The notes beneath the pieces are model-generated. The model was not told where the DNA came from, did not search any database, and saw only the letters and a program-made list of their open reading frames with translations. Below are positions 23,540 to 35,399 of a stretch of DNA of 64,000 nt, piece after piece (positions within the stretch are counted from its first letter, which is position 1; every line of letters starts with the position of its first letter). This DNA comes from Annona cherimola (Eukaryota; Streptophyta; Magnoliopsida; Magnoliales; Annonaceae). The position numbers and the translations under genes are program-made. The stretch spans positions 77,332,224 through 77,396,223 of the forward strand of contig CM059971.1 in NCBI GenBank assembly GCA_030490835.1. Direction: 5' to 3'.

Positions 23540-23835
23540 AATCATAATATTTTTAAAAAAAAAAAATTTTACAAATATATTAATCTAGTTGTATTTAATC
23601 TATAAATCAAGTTTTATCATTTTTGAACATGTATATATGTTTATTTTGGATTTTTAAAAAAGGGTATTTAAGATGACTTAAATACTCTTGTTTTTAAAAA
23701 TACAAAATAAATATATACATATATCCAACAATAGTAAAATTTAATTTATAGATTAAGTACAACTAAATTAACATGTTTATAAAAAAAAGTTCAAAAAAAA
23801 TGTAAAACAATATAATTTTGAACCGGTCTGAAAAG
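23540..23835. mobile_element. Foldback family M4 copy
   Basis: Inverted AT-rich arms (ATTAATCTAGTTGTATTTAA and TTAAGTACAACTAAATTAAC) surround AGGGTATTTAAGATGACTTA. ACCGGTCTGAAA occurs at both borders. Confidence 0.55.
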
Positions 23836-24246
23836 ATGGCTCATCATTGAAACTGGGTATTCTATTTAAGTGAATAATTGTATTTGCAACGAGTGAGTGA
23901 GATTTTGATTTATCATTAAACGAACGAGCCCTACTGCGGGCCGTGGAGAAGTCACAAGGGTGCAGTTTGCCTAGGAGGGGACATAATATTTCAGGGATAA
24001 CTTGTACTTTTCAAACTTTTAAATGTTTTAAGGGAGACTTTTTTATTTAAAAATTCAGGGGCACTAGGCGGTTCCGCCATTGTTTAATTGCAGCCCAACT
24101 GCAACCTAGACTGGGATATATTGTTAATTGTTGGTTGCATCCCGGAGTTTCTAGACTGATACCTTGAAAGCATTAAACTATTAAGTCGATACTCTCGATT
24201 TTGGGTGATAAAATGTGTCCACGAAAGATTGTGCATCCTCGGTATA

Positions 24247-24543
24247 TTATGGGTGTGTTTGGTTATGAGTAAAACTTTTGATGAAAAGTTTTTGAAGTAG
24301 AAGTTGTCAAATTGATAGAAAATGATGTGATATAATATGAGTAATGATGAGGAGTAAAGAGAATAAAGTTAAAATAGATAGATTAGTTGTATGGGTAGTT
24401 GTGTAGAAATGATTGAAAAGTAGGGTAGTTTGTATATGAAAATGTGAAAAAATAATTAAAAAATAGAGTAGTTATGGAAAGTGAAAAGTTTTAGATTGAA
24501 AAGTTTTGGTTGACATTTTTTTGTGCCAAACAAACACACCCTA
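24247..24543 (+). mobile_element. MITE family M3, best-preserved copy
   Basis: The ends are clear inverted repeats, GGGTGTGTTTGG and CCAAACAAACACACCC. The flanks read TATATTAT on the left and TATATTAG on the right, a 7/8 match that would suit an 8-bp hAT duplication. A 3-bp TAT duplication cannot be excluded. Confidence 0.75.
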
Positions 24544-24564
24544 TATTAGATGGTATTGGGTAGC

Positions 24565-25115
24565 GTGATCATTTTAGACCGGATTTCAGACACGTTTGCA
24601 ATCCAAAAACATGTTTTTCTAAAAAAGAATCTATAGAAGTATTAATTTAAGTATATTTAATTTATAAATTAATTTTTATCATTTTTAGAAATATACATTT
24701 TAGTTTGCCAAACACATGAGTCTTTTTTGTAATTTTTAATAGTTTAAAATGACTAAAGTATTTCTATATTTAAATCTTTCTATACAATTATTAATATAGG
24801 TGTATTTAATCTGTAAACTAAATTTTATTATTTTAGAAAATTTGTATATAATTACTTTGTATTATTAAATACAGAAATATTTTAGTCATTTTAAAACTTG
24901 ATTTATAAATTAAATACAAATATGTTAATAGTTGTATAGAAAAATTTTAAAATAAAAAATATATTTTTGGCCTAATGACAAATGATCAAGTGTCAAAATA
25001 AATATACACATCTTCTCAAAATTGGTAAAAATTAATTTATAGATTAGTTATACTTAGATTAATAATTTTATAAAAATTTCAAAATAATAAACAAAATGTT
25101 TTTGGATCGGTCTAA
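24565..25115. mobile_element. Foldback family M4, long copy
   Basis: The left end GATCATTTTAGACCGGAT and the right end ATCGGTCTAAAATATC are inverted. The AT-rich interior contains several inverted sub-repeats, so it may be two M4 units fused or nested. Confidence 0.55.
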
Positions 25116-25639
25116 AATATCTTCATTTCAATCCCGTTTGAATTGATCAGACCTCTTCTCGGTCCATACCAAAATGCCGATTATGCTTTATATTTTCTTA
25201 ATTTTTCTTTAACTAGTATTCCTATTTTCAATCCTTATTCATATTATAATTATCTTTTTGATAACTCGTTTCTATATATTTTCTGATTTTTAATACCTCT
25301 TTCAAAAATTTAGAAAAAATTCCCGCTTACCTGTGACATTTGCCCATTATTAACCTTATAACCAGAGCATTTCAAAAATTCATTCCTCCCGGGGCCATGC
25401 CATAACCTTCTGTCAAAACAAATGCCCCTTTTTGGTAATTTCGAAAATGCCCATGCGTGGATTTGATGCTCAACTTTCTGTCCATCGCAACATATGGCAC
25501 ACCATGCATCATCTTCCAGAATGAAAATCCAACAAAACCACAGCTCTTTTTTATGCACCACTGCCAATCTAATCAGTTGCCGGGTTCCAACCCCAACCAG
25601 GCCGTCACCCCACCGAAACGCTGATCCAGTCATCAGAAA

Positions 25640-26800
25640 ATACTGTTGCATGTTCTTCGCTTGACTTCACCACTGCCGGCGAACACCGACTGTCGAAGCC
25701 CACGAACAGATCTGAACTGCCTGCCTAAGCCGCCATTGTCAGATCTGCCTTTGCTGGTAGATCTGAAACCACCAAAGGCCGTTGACCAACCTTTCCTTCA
25801 ACTCGAGAAACCGTTCTTGGGGATGTTGAGTATGACGAGCGGCAGAAGTCCGAGAGCCGGCAGGAGGCTGCCTGTGAAGCGGTTGAAGCCGATCAGCAAA
25901 AGGCCAAAATTTTACATTTCCCCAGTGTCCTGCGGAAGCTTGCCGGGGTAGCGATTCTCGGTGAGCTGCAAATATCCGCTGATCACAGATTTCCCCATGT
26001 CGGATGTGACGCCGAAGATTGGAATAAACCAGTGCCTCTACGCACTCGCCACCAAAGGCTTCTGCAGAGCTTGAGGCTAAGAAGAGAGTAAACGAAACTG
26101 AAGGGCGGGTAGTTCGCCACTCCCTAGAATCCACCACCTCAAGATGAGGCACTAGCCGGAGGGAAGCGACGACAATACGTCCGGGGACTCAAATGCCGGC
26201 CTGGGGTACTCCCGGCCAATTCTCGTCGATTCGACTGGAGTCTCGCCGTCAAATCAGTTATTCGCGAGGTTCAACCACAACAGTCAACCACGGCAGGCGG
26301 ACGAGTTGCCAATCTCTCTTGGCACTGCTCCCGTGAGTTTGTTTCCAGCGAGCATCATCCACATCAACAATGTCAAGTTTCCGATCTTTGTTGGGATTGT
26401 GCCTGCCAGGTTATCGGATGAGAGATCGAGAATCCGTAGACTCGAGAGCTCGTCGGATTGTGGCGGGATGCTGTCGTTGAAGTGATTTTCCCTAGGATCA
26501 AGCTTATGAGAGATGACATTTTTGGAGATTTCGACTAATAGGTGGCTAGAGAGGCAATTGGAGCTGAGATCCAAGGCTATTAGGTTCGGCAATTTCAGAA
26601 TTCCATAGGAAATTAGGCCTTTCCTGCCATGTATGAATTCCCATAACGGACCAAGAACCCCACTTGCCCAAAGCGTTCAGAGATGTCTTCAATGTCACGA
26701 AGGCGCCGTTCGTAGGTGGGCTCGAAATCCCGGCGTTACCGCCCTCAGCGGACCACCGTGACGGAAGGGGGAAAGAAAAGATGGGCGTTTTTGGCATTCA
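25640..26800 (-). pseudogene. LRR receptor-like kinase ectodomain fragment
   Basis: On the minus strand, in correct N-to-C order, are an LRR N-terminal-like region (26797-26546), then repeats MPNLIALDLSSNCLSSHLL, LSSLRILDLSSDNLAGTIP and LLMWMMLAGNKLTGAVP (26592-26284). After a rearranged stretch come SGYLQLTENRYPGKLP and LPLVILNIPKNGFSS (about 26010-25810). The LxxLxLxxNxLxGxIP pattern is plant-type extracellular LRR, and the later block resembles the At1g74360 receptor class. No transmembrane or kinase part is present and frames are broken repeatedly. The GC-rich fragment sits abruptly in AT-rich DNA, so it may be transposon-carried cargo. I could not define element ends. Confidence 0.7.
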
Positions 26801-26879
26801 AAAAAAAGAAAACAATGCATATGGATGGAATGTGACGACATGGTTACGGGAGAAGTAGGGACGAAATGTCATACGTACG

Positions 26880-27495
26880 GATGAATTTATGATATGTCGT
26901 GACACGAGAATAGTCATCCGTCCATTTATGATATGTTGTCAAGGGTCATTTATGATACGTCATAGACACGAAAAGAATAATATTCAAATGTTCCAGAAGA
27001 ATTATACCGAAAATTTATCTACTTCGTTTAGTTACGCTAGTGTACTTCAATCATTATATGATATTATCTTTTTGGCAATGCTTCAATATTGCGATGGTTC
27101 AGTGATATCGATATCCTTGAAGATTAAAAATAATAATAGTATATGAGTTTCATTTCTATGAAATCCTAATTCTAGGTAACATCATATATTGTTAGCATTA
27201 ATAATTGAAAATTTCACTCAATTTATTGTTTTTTTTATATCATTTATTTTAACATAAAAATTCCATAATTTATCTAATATTATTCTTCATGACGCAATTA
27301 ATATTAATTTTTAAATTATATTTTCAATACCTAAATCATATGAAATATCATTATTATACGAATAAATAATTTTATAAAGTATTATTATATTCTAATAAAT
27401 ATATACATGGATCTAAGCATTTTTCATTATTTACAAATGAATATAAATTTTAAGCAAATATAGTATATGCATATCTTTGATTTAAGTAAAACTTA
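26880..27495. other. Intergenic DNA, no gene seen
   Basis: A short repeated phrase (ATTTATGATATGTYGT, ATTTATGATACGTCAT) occurs three times between 26884 and 26962. The rest is AT-rich without features. Confidence 0.4.
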
Positions 27496-27499
27496 TCTC

Positions 27500-28015
27500 C
27501 TAGTTAAACAAGTAACGGTCCCGCGTGGTTCCACGTGATTTTCTCATAATTTAAGATTTTAATGCTTGATGAAAAATCTAATTTATTCATTGTATTTAAC
27601 ATCATTTACTTTATTTATAAAACCAAAATTCATCCAAATCTAATATATACATAAGCTTCATTTGCTAAAAAATAGGTACATTTATGTATAAATCGAGAAA
27701 AATGCTTAGATCTATTCACATATGTATTGGAATATAGTAATACTTTATAGAATCATTTATACATATAGTAATGATATTTTAGATGTTTAGATGTTGAAAA
27801 TGCTACTTAAAAATTAATATTTACCATTAAATTATTTTATTATCTCGATTTTATATGTTTGTAGATAGGGCCTATATACAGTGATATTAGACAAATGAAA
27901 AAGTTTCTATAATAATATAAGTAATGTTAAACATAATAAATGAAATGAATTTTTCATCGACTATCTAAATATTGAAAATGAAGTAAATTACATAAAAATG
28001 GGGTTTCATAAAAGC
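27500..28015 (+). mobile_element. MITE family M2 copy
   Basis: It shares the family blocks TTCATTGTATTTAACATCAT, AAAAATGCTTAGATCTATTC and TTTTTCATCGACTATC and is non-coding. Confidence 0.6.
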
Positions 28016-28029
28016 ATCTCGGACAACTA

Positions 28030-28295
28030 ATACTAGTGATGTATTTGTTTAATTATAAAACTTTTCAATTTAGAACTCCTTAATCTTAACAATTATTCTA
28101 TTTTTAATTATTTTTTAACATCTTCTTATATGATTGCTTTAATTTTTAATTATTTTTGCACAATTACCAGTACAACTAAATTATTTATTTTAACTTTATT
28201 CTCTTTACTCTTCATTCTTATCCCTATTATATTACATCATTTTTTATATTTTAAAAATTTTTACACAAAAAACTTATCATCCAAAACTAAAAATG
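28030..28295 (-). mobile_element. MITE family M3, reversed copy
   Basis: The reverse complement of the M3 interior is visible (TAACTTTATTCTCTTTACTC, TATTACATCATTTTTTATAT), with a degraded GTGATGTATTTG border. Confidence 0.5.
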
Positions 28296-28299
28296 TATA

Positions 28300-29740
28300 G
28301 AATTGCATAAAGTCACTTTTAGAAGTCAAACTCATAACAAAAAAAGAAAATATATTCAAATGAAGTTTTTATTTTAAAATATACCTCTAATCAAATAAAT
28401 TCATTAGCGTCTTTTAGATTTTGTAAATTTCTATTATAAATAATATTAAAAATTAAAATTTTAAATTCCATATAACACTGGCATAATTTTTCTCCTTCAT
28501 TAAAATAAAAAATTTATTGGTACCCAAGTTTAAAGGAGTGCTGCAAACTAGGAAATTTCTCCTCTCAATAAACAAAAAGAAGAAGAAAATACTTTTAAAA
28601 GGGATTTTTAATTTTTAAAAATATTTCTCTTGCTAAATAAATGATGTTGTCAAGTTTTGCAAACTCCAATATAAATATTTTTAAAAAATAATTTTTTTAT
28701 AATCAAAATTTTAATTTTCTAATATTTTCACTAAAAATTCATTAGGAAATTAATTTTGAAATATTTAAGGTGGAAATTTCAAAGAAATAAAAATAAAAAT
28801 AATAAATTTAATGTGAAAAATATTTTCTTGAAGGGATAAACAATTTTAAAAATATTTTAGAGCAAATTTGCAAAATCCGGAAACAACAAATGAAATTATT
28901 TATGAGAGGAATAATTAAAAAATTTTAAAAATCATTTTAAACGTAGTTCCTTATATTTTTATATTATATGGTAAGAAAATTAATTTCTAATATTATTGTG
29001 ACAGGAATTTTCAAATTTTGGAAGATATCATGAATTTATCTAATTAATAAGAGGAACATTTAAAAATCAAATTTCCATTTGACATATTTTTTAGCTTTTT
29101 TACTATTACGAATATAATATAATTTTTAATATATATTATTCTCTACTTATGTTATTTTAATATACTGAATTATAAATAATATGCGAAGAGCCAACTCTCC
29201 TGTACAGTGGGGGTAGCTTGCTGGTCATGGAGTAGTCGGTGACCGATTGAGACGTGAAAAAAAAAACTCGATTAATTTGTAAATATTTCTACTTAGTTTG
29301 ATTATAATAGTAAATATATTTATAGAATTTTAAAAATTATAAATAATTTTACATAGTTTAACTACAATTACAAATATACAGCTTAATTTATATATTTTTC
29401 AAATATACTCACTCCGTGATTGTATTTTCACAACATTGTAAATGCATGAGTACATTTATAATTATGGTCAAATTATATAGAATTATTTGTAATTCTAAAA
29501 CTATATAAATATATTTATAATTATAATAAAATTAAGTCGGTGTATATCTAAATCACCCGAAAAATTCTTAAAATTCAAGAGCATAGATGCAAAACTTTCG
29601 GAATTGCTGGCACAAATGGAAATGTATTGCTTTTTGGCGGGCATGGATGCAAAAATAACCTGTTTTTTTCCGGCCTTATCTGGAAGACTCAAACGGGATA
29701 CAAGTAATCGTCTCGGTTACGTGAGGATTGTGTGAAAGCG
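28300..29740. other. AT-rich intergenic DNA, no gene seen
   Basis: This is very AT-rich sequence with no recognisable element or domain. Confidence 0.5.
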
Positions 29741-29744
29741 TGTA

Positions 29745-30085
29745 TATATATGGAAAATGTTCAGTACAGTCCATGCACTATGAGCCCCACTTGATCATGA
29801 ATGAAAAATTCACTCCATTCATTATATTTAGAATTGTCCACTTTATTAGTATATCAATTTTCATTCAAATCCAACATGTGTATGGTCCCCATCTTAAAAT
29901 GGTACAAAATCAATGAAATAAAATAGTTTAATGTAAATATCAAGTTTAAAGTAGTATTTTCAACATCTAAACCGTCTAAAGTATGATTTTTATATGGATA
30001 AATGATTGTATAAATTTTTATTACAATCTAATATATGTGAGACCTATTTTATAGCGGACTATACCGTGTCTACATATGATCGAAT
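29745..30085 (+). mobile_element. MITE family M1 copy
   Basis: It starts beside TATATATATGG, carries inverted CAGTACAGTCC and GCGGACTATACCG ends, and has a well-preserved interior. I used it as the reference orientation for the family. Confidence 0.65.
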
Positions 30086-30109
30086 CTCTCTATATACATA
30101 CACACACGA

Positions 30110-30605
30110 TCCCAGTTATATAGAAGCGAACCATGTAATTCTTTTAAAATTTAAGATTTTAACTATTAATGGAAATCCAGCCCATTTATTATATTTAACA
30201 TTATTTGTTTAACTAGGAGATAAAGTTTTATCTTGATCAAGTATTTTTATGGGCCGCATTTGTTCAAAAATTATATATATTTATGTGTAAATTATGAAAA
30301 ATACTTAAATCTATTTACACTCATATTAGAATATAATAATATTTTCTAGAAACATTGTTTTGGATGGTTTAGATGTTAAAAATATTATTTTAAAATTGAT
30401 AATTTTAATATTTTTTATGACTTACACATGAATATATACATTTTTTAACAAATGCGACCCATAAATATACTTGACTGGAATGGAACTTGATCTTTTCAAT
30501 AAATAAATGATAATAAATATAATGAATGAATTAAATTTTGTCGAAGATCAAGATCTTAGATTTTGATTTGATTACATACATCTGCTTACATAGAAGTCGG
30601 TGGCC
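30110..30605 (+). mobile_element. MITE family M2 copy upstream of ECI
   Basis: The interior matches the other M2 copies, with a TATATAGAAGCGAACCATG left end and a TTACATAGAAGTCGG right end. It ends about 140 bp before the ECI start codon, so it may contribute to that gene's promoter region. Confidence 0.6.
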
Positions 30606-30610
30606 TATGT

Positions 30611-30620
30611 TTATATAAAG
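30611..30620 (+). promoter_or_regulatory. Possible TATA box of the ECI gene
   Basis: TTATATAAAG lies about 126-135 bp before the ATG at 30746, which would leave a 5' UTR near 100 bp. It directly follows the M2 MITE. The call is positional only. Confidence 0.35.
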
Positions 30621-30745
30621 TAATTGTCTCGGTTTAATCATCAGAATTTTAGAAAAAAAAATAAAATTATTTAATATTAAGCTGGTGCGCAGCTCAAGGC
30701 AGACGGATTCGCCATTGCACACTTAGACGCGACAAACGAAACAGG

Positions 30746-31465
30746 ATGTGCACGTTAGAGAAGCGCGGCAGTATCTTCTTCCTCACCCTAACCGGCGATG
30801 ACGAACACCGCCTCAGCCCCAACCTCATCGACACCATCCTCGCCGCTCTGCGCCGGGTCAGAGCGGAAGCCACAAGCGGCTCCGCCCTCGTCACCACTGC
30901 CAAGGGCAAGTTCTTCTCCAACGGATTCGATCTCAAGTGGGCCAAAGCCGCCGGCCCCGACTTCATGGACCGGGTCCACCACATGGTCGCGAAATTCGAT
31001 CGGGTCGTGGCCGATCTGATCTCGCTCCCGATGCCGACGGTCGCAGCCGTCACAGGCCACGCCGCCGCGGCCGGCTTCATACTGGCGCTGAGCCACGACT
31101 ACGTCCACATGAGGAAAGACAGAGGGGTTCTGTACATGAGCGAGCTGGACATCGGCCTCTCCTTGCCGGATTATTTCATGGCGCTGCTCAGGTCGAAGGT
31201 CGGAGGGCCGAGGGCTCGGCGCGAGGTGGCGCTGCGCGCTGCGAAAATCAGGGCGGAGGAGGCGTTGGGGATGGGGATCATCGATGCTGCGCACGATAGC
31301 GCGGAGGAGACGGTGGAGGCTGCGGTGCGCCGGGCGGAGGAGCTGGCGAGTAGGAAGTGGAATGGGGAGGTGTACGCGTCGATCAGGAAGGCGACGCTTG
31401 CTGAGGTGTCGGAGACGCTGGGGCTGGTGGAGAAGCACACGACGGTTTCTGCTGCGCGACTCTGA
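30746..31465 (+). CDS. ECI: Enoyl-CoA delta isomerase, peroxisomal (intact)
   Basis: This 239-residue intronless frame is a crotonase-fold enoyl-CoA delta(3)-delta(2) isomerase. The enzyme shifts double bonds so that unsaturated fatty acids can pass through peroxisomal beta-oxidation; plant homologues also act in indole-butyric acid conversion. Visible features are the start MCTLEKRGSIFFLTLTGDDE, the first oxyanion-hole block KGKFFSNGFDLKW (about residues 53-65), the second GHAAAAGF (about 106-113), and YMSELDIGL, whose Glu aligns with the catalytic Glu of the family. It ends SAARL, and ARL is a usable plant peroxisomal targeting tripeptide. The length suits plant ECIs, which are also intronless. 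Codon use is strongly GC-rich against the AT-rich flanks. The start is the first ATG in frame, and the homologous ATG opens the split copy at 48036. Confidence 0.95.
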   Translation: MCTLEKRGSIFFLTLTGDDEHRLSPNLIDTILAALRRVRAEATSGSALVTTAKGKFFSNGFDLKWAKAAGPDFMDRVHHMVAKFDRVVADLISLPMPTVAAVTGHAAAAGFILALSHDYVHMRKDRGVLYMSELDIGLSLPDYFMALLRSKVGGPRARREVALRAAKIRAEEALGMGIIDAAHDSAEETVEAAVRRAEELASRKWNGEVYASIRKATLAEVSETLGLVEKHTTVSAARL

Positions 31466-31469
31466 AGGC

Positions 31470-32085
31470 GGGAAGATCCAACCATCCATCTGGTGGGCCT
31501 CTTTCTTTATGTAGGGATGTGTAGAAAATCTTCTGTTTTTTTCTGTCTAATAGTTTTTCATCGGAAACGTTTATTATACAGCATATGGATGGAAGGGGCT
31601 GAGATAACGGCCTGGATGAACCTTAGCGCGTCTCATGTGAGGCGGGGTCTACATCGTCAAGCGCGCGATGCAGTCATCGTGCTCTTGTTTCGGTGGATTC
31701 CAATATTTTTATATTTTGACGAATAACAGAATAATCAAAGGTTGACGTGTAAATTAGTACTTGTCAAAAAATGAAAAAGAAAAAGATTGACGTATAAATT
31801 AAGGATTGACGTACAAAATGCTTGGCTGGATCATCTTTACTCGGGGCTGTTTCCGTGCTGTGGATGTTCGCGTTACCAAAATGTTAGGTTGCTATCCAAA
31901 CTGTGGTCCAGTGGAGTGCTAACAGATTGAAGTGTACCCGTTAGAGCCTAATTCTAAATTTAATTTATTTAAAAAATTTTAACATTAATTTTTTTTAATT
32001 AATAAGTCATTTTAAAAATCTCAACTCTAACATATTACAATTATTTATAAACGAGTTAGCTTATTGGTAACGGATTATATATATA
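31470..32085. other. ECI 3' flank and intergenic DNA
   Basis: It begins with the presumed 3' UTR of ECI; no strong polyadenylation signal stands out. The rest is AT-rich up to the (TA)n tract at 32077-32092. No gene was seen. Confidence 0.4.
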
Positions 32086-32089
32086 TATA

Positions 32090-32440
32090 TATAGGATTCT
32101 GTTCCGGTGCAGTGGGCCCGAAATGGGCTCCATATGATCATGAAATCGTGATCTACTCCACCAATTATATTTAGAATAATGTATTCTATTATCATATCAA
32201 TTTTCACCTCAATCAGATACTTTAAAGTTGTTATTTACATCGAACTATTTTATTACGTTGGATTTGTATCATTTTCAGATGGGGCCCATATACTTATCTG
32301 ATTGGGATGAAAATTGGTGTGGTAATAGAATACATTATTCTAAATACAATGGGTGGAGTAGATCATGATTTCATGATCATGTGGGGCCCATTTTGGGCTC
32401 ACTGCACCGCTATTCCGGTGCAGTGATCTGTTCCCTCATA
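32090..32440. mobile_element. MITE family M1 foldback copy with long inverted arms
   Basis: The left arm (32098-32217) and right arm (32300-32430) are inverted copies over roughly 120-145 bp, starting GTTCCGGTGCAGTG and ending CACTGCACCGCTATTCCGG. (TA)n tracts lie on both sides. The transcript would fold into a long near-perfect hairpin. Confidence 0.75.
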
Positions 32441-32454
32441 TATATATATATATA

Positions 32455-32712
32455 CAAATTTTTATCCCAATCAGAAACTTTAAAGTTGCTATTTACATCA
32501 AACTATTGTATTACGTTAGATCTATACCATTTTCAGATGAGGCCCATAAACATATCTAATTAGGATGAAAATTGGTATGGTAATAGAATACATTATTCTA
32601 AATACAATGGGTGGAGTAGATCATGATTTCATGATCATGTGGGCCCCATTTTGGGGCCACTGCACCGCTGTTCCGTTGCAGGTCACTGCACCGGAACAGC
32701 TCTTATATATAT
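32455..32712 (-). mobile_element. MITE family M1, half copy beside the foldback
   Basis: It repeats the loop and right arm of the preceding element (CATTATTCTAAATACAATGG, GATCATGATTTCATGATCAT) but lacks the left arm. It ends in CACTGCACCGGAACAGC before another (TA)n tract. Confidence 0.7.
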
Positions 32713-32719
32713 ATATTAC

Positions 32720-33670
32720 AAATGAGTTAAAGTCAAGCTACTTTAAAATTGAGCGTGTGTTGTTTGTAATTATTGTAGTGAATTAATCTTCATCGATGGG
32801 ATACATAGTATGCCCAGATCTTCATTGAAAGAGTAGTATGTATTTGAGGATAACGACTTGGCAAGGCAGACAAAAAGAGTATAGAGAGAGGGAAACCGTA
32901 GTAAAGATAGAGAGAGAAATGATTGGAGACAAAGGGGGATAGATGGAGGGGAAGAAGAGAGAGGACAAAGGTGGAAACAAGGAGAGATGGGGGATCAACC
33001 ACCAGGAAGAGATAGGAGGACCAGGTATGAAATCAAGATTAAGTTAATGAAATAATAGTAATGATAAAATAAAATGCAGACAAGCGGGTATAGCATTTTA
33101 CCTTGTAGAATAGAAATAAAGAAGAGTAAGAAAAAAAATTGTGTATGTCAATTACCTAGATAATGGAGAGAAAATACAGTAAATGTACAGTAAATGAGGC
33201 TAATTATTAATGAAGATATATAATCAGATAGGCAAATATAAAAACGAGAAGTAAAACGAAAAAAAATTATTTTCATATATGCATGGTATTATCTGAGAAA
33301 AATTCGACTGCATGTTAATGCTATAGATTTATCATTGTTAATCAGTCAATCTATCACCACTAAAGAATAATTTAGATGTATTATATAAAATAAATATACG
33401 TCAAATTATTATTGGAAAACCTAATATTCGCTAAAAGTCAAAAATATCAAATTGACAATGTGTTTATAAGGCAGATTGGGGGCCTCCAAAGTCGTCCATG
33501 AAGAAAGGAAAAATATTTTGTTTACGTGAGGCCAACGCAACCAAGCTCGATCCGATAATGCCGACAGGGGAGCCGTGTGCGTGTTTCGCCACTCTTGCGA
33601 AAGAAAACAATGATAACCTAGCTAAGTAAGGCAAAAGTACACTTTTCTTGTAGAGAGAAAATTAGCTGAT
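32720..33670. other. Intergenic DNA, no gene seen
   Basis: A purine-rich stretch (32840-33010) is followed by AT-rich sequence. Nothing is recognisable. Confidence 0.4.
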
Positions 33671-33674
33671 GCCT

Positions 33675-34380
33675 ACGGGTGGTGTTTGGAAAGTGAAGTA
33701 TAATATAAAAATTTTTGAAATGAAAGAAAATAAAATAATATGATGTAAAGAGTAAAAATAATAAAGTTAAAATAGGTAAATTAGTGATGGGTGATTGAGT
33801 GCGATTAGCCTTAATTGGCTACCAAATGTGTCCCACCGTTTTACTTTTTTAAAATTTTTTTATTTTTCTAAATATTTTCATTTAAGTGTATTTAATCTAT
33901 AATCCAAAATTTATTAATTTTTAATATGTTTAGATTTTTAAGTTTTAAGCGTTGGAAATTTTCACAAATGAAAAATTAATAAAACTTGACTTATAAATTA
34001 AATATATTTAAATAAAAATAAAAATGAGTTCCGTAGCCGGCCTAAATAGTCAATCACTTGGATTGGCCTAAGGAGATCAATCCTCTAGTTTTTTTTTATT
34101 CATTTTATATACATCAAGTCATTTAATATTATAAATCTGTACATGCACAATTTTCACACCATAGAGGAAATTATGCTTTACCATGCGCGCTAGAGCCGTA
34201 GCAGTGAGCACTCCTATAGTTTAGTTGTATATATAGTGAAGGAATGTTTAAATACAATAGTTATATAAAAAGATATCAATAAATAATTAAAAATAAAATA
34301 TTTATGAAAAGTAAAAAAAATTTAGAATGACAAATTTTAGTTGGAAAAATTTTTTGTATAAAAAAACATATTCTAAGAAT
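33675..34380. mobile_element. Broken M3 and M4 MITE pieces
   Basis: A GGTGTTTGG start with M3-like interior (33681-33790) is followed by an M4-like inverted pair (33850-34030), and later by another M3-like interior (34225-34370) ending near AACATATTCTAAG. The pieces overlap in a way that suggests nesting. Confidence 0.4.
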
Positions 34381-34799
34381 CGCTTTTTTAACAAGATCCA
34401 TATACTTGTTATACAATGTGTATGCATGTTCAGGCTTAGAAAGTACTTAGCGCACATAATATGTCTATCATTATGGTGCTCTAGATTTGGACTTGGTGTC
34501 CTTTCTACATAGTATTGTTTAAGGCTCCACTTTGTTTCTGGGATAAGATGCTTGAGCTGAAAGGAGTTTAGAGCCTCAACAAAAAGATATTTTGTAATTA
34601 AAAAAACTACTTTGCTTGCATATTAAGCAAGCCAAACAAGTCCTGGTTAACTTTTGAGGAAGAAACTCCAGATTCATATTATTGCTATTTTCAAAACTCC
34701 AGCTTTAATTTTATTATTAAGCTCTAACGAAACCCTGAAACCATAAATTTTGTTCTTAATTAACTTGTGTTGAACAATTTTAAAAATTAAAATTAATAG

Positions 34800-35065
34800 T
34801 CCTAAAACACTATTTTGTAAATTTTTCACTTTTTCATGCACTTGTTAATCTAAGGGTATTGAATGAGTAAACTAACTTTTACTACTTTTAAAAATGTATA
34901 TATATTTTTGTTTTTAATTCAAGGGGTATTTTAGTCTTTTTAACCATTAAAAATGTCCAAAATACGCATGCGTTTAAAAATTCAAAAAAAATGTATATAT
35001 AGAGAAATTGTAAAACTTAGTTTAATATACCTAGGTTAACAAGTCTATCAAAAAAATGAAAAAAT
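34800..35065. mobile_element. Foldback family M4 copy
   Basis: The centre AGGGGTATTTTAGTCTTTTT sits between inverted AT-rich arms with GTTAATCTAAGG and CCTAGGTTAACA. Confidence 0.5.
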
Positions 35066-35282
35066 AAAAATATATGGTTTTTAGGAGGGTGCACCAGAGC
35101 TAAGAAGATCATAACTCATGTTTATTTGGTTTGTGATAATTTATATTCGAGGCATTTTTTACTGATAATAAAATCAATTTCTTTTGCATTTTCTTAATTT
35201 TTTGAAAATATTAATCTACATATATAATCTATAAACTAAGATTTACCATTTTCTAAAATGTGCACACATATTAAATTTTTTT

Positions 35283-35395
35283 TATGACATCAGTAAAGAT
35301 CAAGCTTCTTTCAAGAGTTCAAATCCTGGATCACACTCACTCATGTCAAGCAATGAAACTAAGTCATCTCCACATTCACATTTTTTTTAATTTTA
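35283..35395 (+). repeat. Possible tRNA-derived SINE fragment
   Basis: GAGTTCAAATCCTGG is a good match to the pol III B box. A weak A-box-like ATCAGTAAAG precedes it by about 30 bases, and the piece ends in a T-run. The A box is degenerate, so this is tentative. Confidence 0.35.
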
Positions 35396-35399
35396 AACA

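Noticed and set aside
23339..23545. 68-codon minus-strand frame with protein-like composition
   Set aside because: I recognise no family and it partly overlaps the border of an M4 foldback. The evidence is insufficient to call a gene.
30788..31489. Long antisense frames over the ECI gene
   Set aside because: They are shadows of a GC-rich coding sequence. The sense frame carries all ECI motifs.
32790..33002. Minus-strand hydrophobic frame
   Set aside because: It is a translation of a purine-rich low-complexity stretch without supporting context.
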